From the NCBI GenBank assembly GCA_049241565.1, contig JBMLQL010000009.1, positions 62,001 to 126,000 on the forward strand: 64,000 nt of DNA, read 5' to 3'. The position numbers and the translations under genes are program-made. Below are positions 59,898 to 64,000 of this stretch, in pieces. The notes under the pieces are model-generated. The model did no database searches. It was not told the DNA's origin and saw nothing but the letters and a program-made list of their open reading frames with translations. This stretch comes from DZBG01 sp049241565. Its GTDB lineage: Bacteria > Bdellovibrionota > Bacteriovoracia > Bacteriovoracales > Bacteriovoracaceae. Numbering within the stretch: position 1 is the stretch's first letter; the number at the start of each line of letters is the position of its first letter.

Positions 59898-61121
59898 ATG
59901 ATGTACCTCAGCTCCCGTGTGAAAGGGATTCAAGATAGTATTACGATGAAGCTCAATGAGCAGGCCACGACACTGGCCGAAGAGGGAAAGCCAATTTATA
60001 ATCTCTCTGGTGGCCAGCTTCCTATTAAGCCACCTGCCGAGCTGATGGAAAAAATTCATCACGAACTCAATTTTCTTAAGAGCTATCAGTATTCTTCTGT
60101 GACGGGGCATCCCGCTCTCAGAAAGAAATTCATGAAATATATCGCTACACAAAGAAAAATTTCACTGGAACTTCTTGAGAGTGAATTTGATTGTATCATT
60201 TCAAATGGATCAAAACATTCAATCTACAATAGTCTCGGGGCGCTCCTCGATCCAGGTGATGAGGTCGTTCTCTTTGCTCCTTATTGGGTCTCTTATCCAG
60301 AGATGATTAAGTTTTGGGGAGGACAATCAGTAATTGTTCGCTCAAATGTTTATGATGCCTTTGTCCCGGCCTTTGAGGATTTAGAGCGAGTCATGACTCC
60401 AAGAACGAAAGTGATCATTCTTAATTCTCCTAATAATCCAAGTGGTGTTCATTATTCAGAATCATGGATGAGAGATTTTGTTGATTTTCTTCATCGTTAT
60501 CCTGATGTCGTTGTAATTAGCGATGAAGTCTATTCTGAGCTTAATTATTTTGATCCTGCTCCCACTTATTTTTATCAATATGATCAAGAGCTTTTAAAAA
60601 GAACTATTATCATTCACTCTATTTCGAAATCTTTTGCGAGTGCAGGATTAAGAGTAGGGTATGCTATCGCTCCCAAGAATGCAGTTACTGCGATGGGACG
60701 AATTCAAGGACAAACAACGTCTGGGGCCAGTAGTTTGATTCAACGATCTCTACTTGATGTAGATCTTCTTGCGGCCGAGAATTTTCTCACGCCAGTGAAA
60801 AAACATTTACGCAAAAATGCCTCTATCCTTCGTGAAAAATTTCGTGAAGGAAATCTTTCTCATTGCTGGTATCAGTCTCTTTCAGCTTTTTACTTCCTTT
60901 TGGATTTCTCAAGAGCCCCTATGTTTGAGCGCTTCTCTCAAACTGAAGGGGATCATTCGGTCAAGATAACTGAAGAAATCCTTCAGATAGAGGGGATTGC
61001 CATGGTGCCAGGATCTGACTTCGGGATGCCAAATTCTGCTCGTATGTCTCTGACAATTGAGGAAGTTCCTTTCACGGAAGCCATGACTAAGCTAGTGAAG
61101 TATCTCAATCGCTCTAAATAG
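59898..61121 (+). CDS. PLP-dependent aminotransferase, class I/II (AspC-like)
   Basis: A 407-residue fold-type I aminotransferase. Motifs: YNLSGGQLP, YSSVTGHPALRKKFMKY, NGSKHSIYNSLGALLDPGDEVVLFAPYW, NSPNNPSG, VVISDEVYSEL and HSISKSFASAGLRVGY (the PLP lysine lies in SISKSFA). It is closest in pattern to aspartate or aromatic aminotransferases; the substrate is not settled. It starts three bases after coaD with ATG 59898 or 59901. Confidence 0.88.
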   Translation: MMYLSSRVKGIQDSITMKLNEQATTLAEEGKPIYNLSGGQLPIKPPAELMEKIHHELNFLKSYQYSSVTGHPALRKKFMKYIATQRKISLELLESEFDCIISNGSKHSIYNSLGALLDPGDEVVLFAPYWVSYPEMIKFWGGQSVIVRSNVYDAFVPAFEDLERVMTPRTKVIILNSPNNPSGVHYSESWMRDFVDFLHRYPDVVVISDEVYSELNYFDPAPTYFYQYDQELLKRTIIIHSISKSFASAGLRVGYAIAPKNAVTAMGRIQGQTTSGASSLIQRSLLDVDLLAAENFLTPVKKHLRKNASILREKFREGNLSHCWYQSLSAFYFLLDFSRAPMFERFSQTEGDHSVKITEEILQIEGIAMVPGSDFGMPNSARMSLTIEEVPFTEAMTKLVKYLNRSK

Positions 61122-61148
61122 AATTTGCCCATCTAGGTAATTGCTAGT

Positions 61149-61172
61149 CCCTCTTCTAAAATAGAAGAAGGG
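61149..61172 (+). promoter_or_regulatory. Hairpin covering the ribosome binding site of the lipoprotein gene
   Basis: CCCTCTTCTA (61149-61158), loop AAA, TAGAAGAAGGG (61162-61172) with one bulged base. The 3' arm contains the GAAGAAGGGGG SD of the TTG start at 61180. Only four T follow, so it could be a weak terminator or a structure hiding the SD. Confidence 0.5.
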
Positions 61173-61179
61173 GGAAATT

Positions 61180-62145
61180 TTGTCATACCTGAGTTTTATT
61201 CTCTGTTTATTTATTTTCGCCAGCTGTGCAAAAAAGTCTGACCAAGAGACAAGAGAGGCCATCGATAAGGCCCAGGCCTTTCTCACGTCCAATAAATGCC
61301 AAGATGCTATTGATGTTTTGGAAGAGAGTGGACTTGAGACAAGTGATCCTATCTTCGTTCAAGTTTATGCTTCGGCCTATGCTTGTCGATCGGGATTTAG
61401 TGAAATTACTTTTTTTGCCTCTGATGTTCCCCTCATTGATTCAACGAACTCGACGACATTTTTTAAAAGTCTCACTACACTTTCTACTTCTACTGAGACG
61501 AGTGCTGACTCAGCTTCATACTCAGATTTACTCACTGGGATTAATATTGTCCTGAACTCAGGAGGGGCAAGCTCTCCCTCGCAGGTCGCGCGGACTAGCT
61601 ATTATGGAACTCGAAAGGCCGGTGATATTGGAACACAAGGCGTTTATATGCTTGTGGCCCAGCTTGGAAAATATCTTCATCTCTACGGAAACGTGGACAG
61701 TACTGGGGATAAAGGAGCTGGAAGTTTTGGGTCTGAGTGTTTTGTGGCCTATGATGATCCTATTGCCCAGGCAGTAGTCGCGGCTCTTCCTGGAACTAAT
61801 GCTTGTGATGGAGGAGATGCAGGACACCCTGATTTATCTCTGGCAGCCAGTGATCTCACAACGACCAAAAGAAGAATGTGTGAAGGCTTGATGATCATCA
61901 CTAATCTAGCTGACACCCTAGGAAATATCAATCTGCCAAGTAATAGCTCTTTGGGAGATCTCTCCGATGTTCAAGACCTGGTTAATGATTATGTTGAGGA
62001 TTTCTCGACATCTCCTGATCCGGATTTTGTGGCCTTGATTAATACTACCAAACAAAGTGATTGTGAGTCTTATATTAGTACTCCTGCTAGATTTGCAAAG
62101 CTTCAGCAAATGTATGTGGCCCTCTTTGAAGCCAATTTAGAATAG
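61180..62145 (+). CDS. Lipoprotein, unknown
   Basis: A 321-residue lipoprotein with lipobox FASC (Cys near 15). A helical first part (residues 18-60, KCQDAIDVLEESGLE) resembles a single tetratricopeptide-like unit. A Ser/Thr-rich stretch (about 85-115) and a C-terminal domain follow. The start is TTG 61180; there is no ATG within the signal peptide. It is followed six bases later by the barrel-like gene, so the pair probably act together at the outer membrane. Confidence 0.75.
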   Translation: MSYLSFILCLFIFASCAKKSDQETREAIDKAQAFLTSNKCQDAIDVLEESGLETSDPIFVQVYASAYACRSGFSEITFFASDVPLIDSTNSTTFFKSLTTLSTSTETSADSASYSDLLTGINIVLNSGGASSPSQVARTSYYGTRKAGDIGTQGVYMLVAQLGKYLHLYGNVDSTGDKGAGSFGSECFVAYDDPIAQAVVAALPGTNACDGGDAGHPDLSLAASDLTTTKRRMCEGLMIITNLADTLGNINLPSNSSLGDLSDVQDLVNDYVEDFSTSPDPDFVALINTTKQSDCESYISTPARFAKLQQMYVALFEANLE

Positions 62146-62150
62146 GTGGG

Positions 62151-63269
62151 ATGAAAAAAATGATCTCACTTATTATTCTTCTACTTAGTCAGCTTGCTTG
62201 GGGGATTGATAATCCTTATCTCCTTCGCTCTCCTCGCGGTCTTTTGATGGGTGATGCCTTCACTGCAGTTAATGATGACGAGTTTACTCTCTTTTATAAC
62301 CCGGCTTCTCTTGGAAGGCATCGTCGTGACCTCACCATGTATCCTTTCAATCCCACTTTCTCTGCCACCAATGTGTTGAGCGATATGGACCGCTTCGAAG
62401 ATTTTCCAGACACACCTCAAGGAGCGGCAGAAGTTCTTATGGATTATCCGGTTCATGCTGGGGCCAGTATTGCTCCCGGATTTAAGCTCTTTAATGTGGG
62501 TGTGACTTTTTTGGCCAGTGAGCAGATTGACGCCGTTTTAAAAAATCAAACTCGGCCGATGCTTGATGTGGATCTTCGTCAAGATAGAGGAGTCATGGTT
62601 GGTTTTGCAATTCCTTTATCGTTAAATCGTCTGAGTAAAAAATCATTTAGTGGTTCTCAAACTTCTCTGGGCGTTGGCGCCAAGTATATTGAACGAAAAG
62701 GTATCTCCGATACATATGCACTGACAGGACCTACAGTTTTGGACACTCTGGGACAAGATGAGGTGAATGATATTTTGCGAAGCCTAGGGACTGTTCGAGG
62801 AACCGCCTGGGGATTTGATGCGGGAATTGAACATATTGTTCGCTCTGGCCCATCACAATTTGTTTTCGGATTGGCGGCCCTTGATATCACAGACACGACT
62901 TTTAAAACGGAAGAAACCGAAGATAAACGTAAAGTGGCCGATATGAGATCACAGTTTAATCTCGGGATGAGTTTTGGCCAAGATTATAAGGTTTTTCATT
63001 ATATTCTCTCTGCTGATGTTCGCGCTCTCAATGAACAGCAAGATTTTATGCGGCGAGTACGTGTAGGGGCAGAGGTTGGATTTGGTCTCTTTTCTCTCAT
63101 GGCCGGAATGAATAGCGGTTATTACAGCTATGGGGCCTCAGTGAACCTTGGATTTATTAAGGTAACTGCTGGATTTTATGATCTCGAAATCGGAACAAGT
63201 TACAAACAGACGAAGTCTCGTCAGGGTCTGCTTTATCTTAGCTTATTTGACTTTTCATTCGATGCCTAA
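62151..63269 (+). CDS. Outer-membrane beta-barrel-like protein (FadL/PorV-like)
   Basis: A 372-residue protein with a signal peptide (1-19, ending LAWG). The segment GLLMGDAFTAVNDDEFTLFYNPASLGR is typical of the FadL/PorV superfamily (GDAxxAxxDDxxAxxxNPAGLA). Alternating strands continue to a C-terminus rich in aromatic residues. It probably forms an outer-membrane barrel. Cargo unknown. Coupled to the preceding lipoprotein gene. Confidence 0.75.
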   Translation: MKKMISLIILLLSQLAWGIDNPYLLRSPRGLLMGDAFTAVNDDEFTLFYNPASLGRHRRDLTMYPFNPTFSATNVLSDMDRFEDFPDTPQGAAEVLMDYPVHAGASIAPGFKLFNVGVTFLASEQIDAVLKNQTRPMLDVDLRQDRGVMVGFAIPLSLNRLSKKSFSGSQTSLGVGAKYIERKGISDTYALTGPTVLDTLGQDEVNDILRSLGTVRGTAWGFDAGIEHIVRSGPSQFVFGLAALDITDTTFKTEETEDKRKVADMRSQFNLGMSFGQDYKVFHYILSADVRALNEQQDFMRRVRVGAEVGFGLFSLMAGMNSGYYSYGASVNLGFIKVTAGFYDLEIGTSYKQTKSRQGLLYLSLFDFSFDA

Positions 63270-63323
63270 TTTTCTATCCTAAAATTAACACTCACAAACT
63301 TTCCACGGACCGGAGGAGTTTCT

Positions 63324-64000
63324 TTGAATAAAACGTTTATTTTAGATACAAACGTCCTACTACTTGATCCTCTAGCGATTAATAAATTCGGCGCAGGCAA
63401 CAAAGTTTTCTTACCTCTTACGGTTATCGAAGAGCTTGATCGCTTTAAAAAAGATCAAAGCGAAATCGGACGTAACGCTCGTTATTTCTCACGATTGATT
63501 GATGAACTTAGAAGCCAAGGCTCTCTCTTTGCTGGCTTCAAGATGGAGAACGGATCTACACTTCAAGTCAGTGTCGTGAAGGAGTATGTTGGTAAGTCGG
63601 CCATGGGGTTAAATGTTAACCTCAACGATAATATCATTCTTGCTTCTGCTCTTTCGCTGAAAGATTCTGGCGAGAACGTTACTCTCATTACTAAAGATAT
63701 CAACCTTCGTCTGAAGTCAGATGCAGTTGGTGTTCACGCAGAAGACTACGAAACAACGGATATGACCACTGACGAGCTTTATACTGGTCAGCGCGTGATT
63801 GATTTTGATCTCGAAAAAATCGAAGAGTTCGAGCGTGAGAGATTTTTAAAGCTTAATCCAGGAGATATCACAGGGATTTATCCAAATGAATATCTTGTAC
63901 TGGTTGATCGTAATAATCCTTTCAAAAAAGTTTTAGGGCGATTCCATGCTAAGAAAGGAGGAATTGTTCCTCTGATCAAACCTAAAGAAGGTGTATGGGG
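63324..64000 (+). CDS. PIN domain-PhoH family ATPase (partial, runs off the window)
   Basis: Only 225 residues are visible; the frame is open to the last base. The N-terminal PIN domain shows the acidic residues of a ribonuclease: FILDTNVLLLDP, VIEELDRFKK, LNDNIILASALSL and LITKDINLRLK. A linker then follows into the expected PhoH ATPase domain, outside the window (YPNEYLVLVDRN is the usual bridge). The start is TTG 63324 with SD GGAGGAG. Family members (YlaK/PhoH2 type) are RNA-directed helicase-nucleases. Confidence 0.88.
   Translation, partial: MNKTFILDTNVLLLDPLAINKFGAGNKVFLPLTVIEELDRFKKDQSEIGRNARYFSRLIDELRSQGSLFAGFKMENGSTLQVSVVKEYVGKSAMGLNVNLNDNIILASALSLKDSGENVTLITKDINLRLKSDAVGVHAEDYETTDMTTDELYTGQRVIDFDLEKIEEFERERFLKLNPGDITGIYPNEYLVLVDRNNPFKKVLGRFHAKKGGIVPLIKPKEGVW

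Noticed and set aside
1..64000. tRNA or rRNA genes, CRISPR arrays, insertion sequences, prophage or integration sites
   Set aside because: No cloverleaf, no evenly spaced direct repeats, no transposase or integrase frames and no terminal repeats were found.

Overview
The window is a densely packed bacterial chromosome segment of roughly 40% G+C (estimated by eye). It has about 60 protein genes, no tRNA or rRNA gene, no CRISPR array, no insertion sequence and no prophage. The longest gene-free stretch is about 230 bases (58081-58310). Gene content points to the predatory-bacteria lineage Bdellovibrionota, most likely a low-GC Bacteriovorax/Peredibacter-type relative. The reasons are a TIGR02147-family regulator, many secreted or envelope proteins without close models, a complete Tol system, flagellar motAB under a FliA-type promoter, and strong nucleoside salvage. 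The taxonomic call is an inference from families, not a database match.

Layout. 1-4140: a secreted GNGG-type protein, rlmN, a small secreted protein and a secreted phospholipase D-like protein. 4213-11811: an envelope run of sppA, lapB, an SH3-like protein, a degenerate M48-like protein, a membrane protein and tolQ-tolR-tolA-tolB (no pal). 11947-15189: an NtrC-like regulator lacking the GAFTGA loop, a small protein and an HD phosphohydrolase. 15296-23112: one tight cluster of ftsE, ftsX, an envC-like activator, ctpA, xseA, an M23 lipoprotein and a histidine-kinase-like protein. 23099-28814: a DnaQ-type exonuclease, then nucleoside salvage (cdd, purine and pyrimidine nucleoside phosphorylases) and a CNT nucleoside transporter. 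28879-31817: RNase G and a degenerate receiver/HD-GYP protein. 32051-36880: a ribosomal protein S6-S18 fusion, a DUF2232 membrane protein, L9, dnaB and a pabB-like gene. 37057-39864: a small protein, motA-motB and an RluA-type pseudouridine synthase. 40412-44256: a WYL regulator, YciB-like, LOG, GNAT, an unknown protein and a CPBP protease, all behind a FliA-like promoter. 44346-46123: miaB and ybaN. 46150-54803: a TIGR02147 regulator with a second GNGG protein, a lipoprotein peptidase, a glutathione synthetase-like enzyme, an ECF-like sigma/anti-sigma-like pair, a TonB-like protein and a receptor-like membrane protein. 54800-58080: dtd and a 948-residue protein resembling an N6-adenine methyltransferase without its catalytic motif. 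58311-64000: an acidic protein, rsmD, coaD, an aminotransferase, a lipoprotein, an outer-membrane barrel candidate and the start of a PIN-PhoH ATPase.

How they work together. Most genes serve envelope building and division, translation, and nucleotide recycling, which suits a cell that feeds on other bacteria. A recurring feature is regulatory or enzymatic folds that have lost key motifs: the GAFTGA-less AAA+ protein, two kinase-like proteins without visible ATP-binding boxes, the HD-GYP protein without its histidine, the M48-like protein without HExxH, and the methyltransferase-like protein without NPPY. The strongest single novelty is the in-frame fusion of ribosomal proteins S6 and S18. 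The strongest regulatory finding is a set of FliA (sigma-28)-like promoters at motAB, at the WYL-YciB-LOG operon and possibly at 58311.
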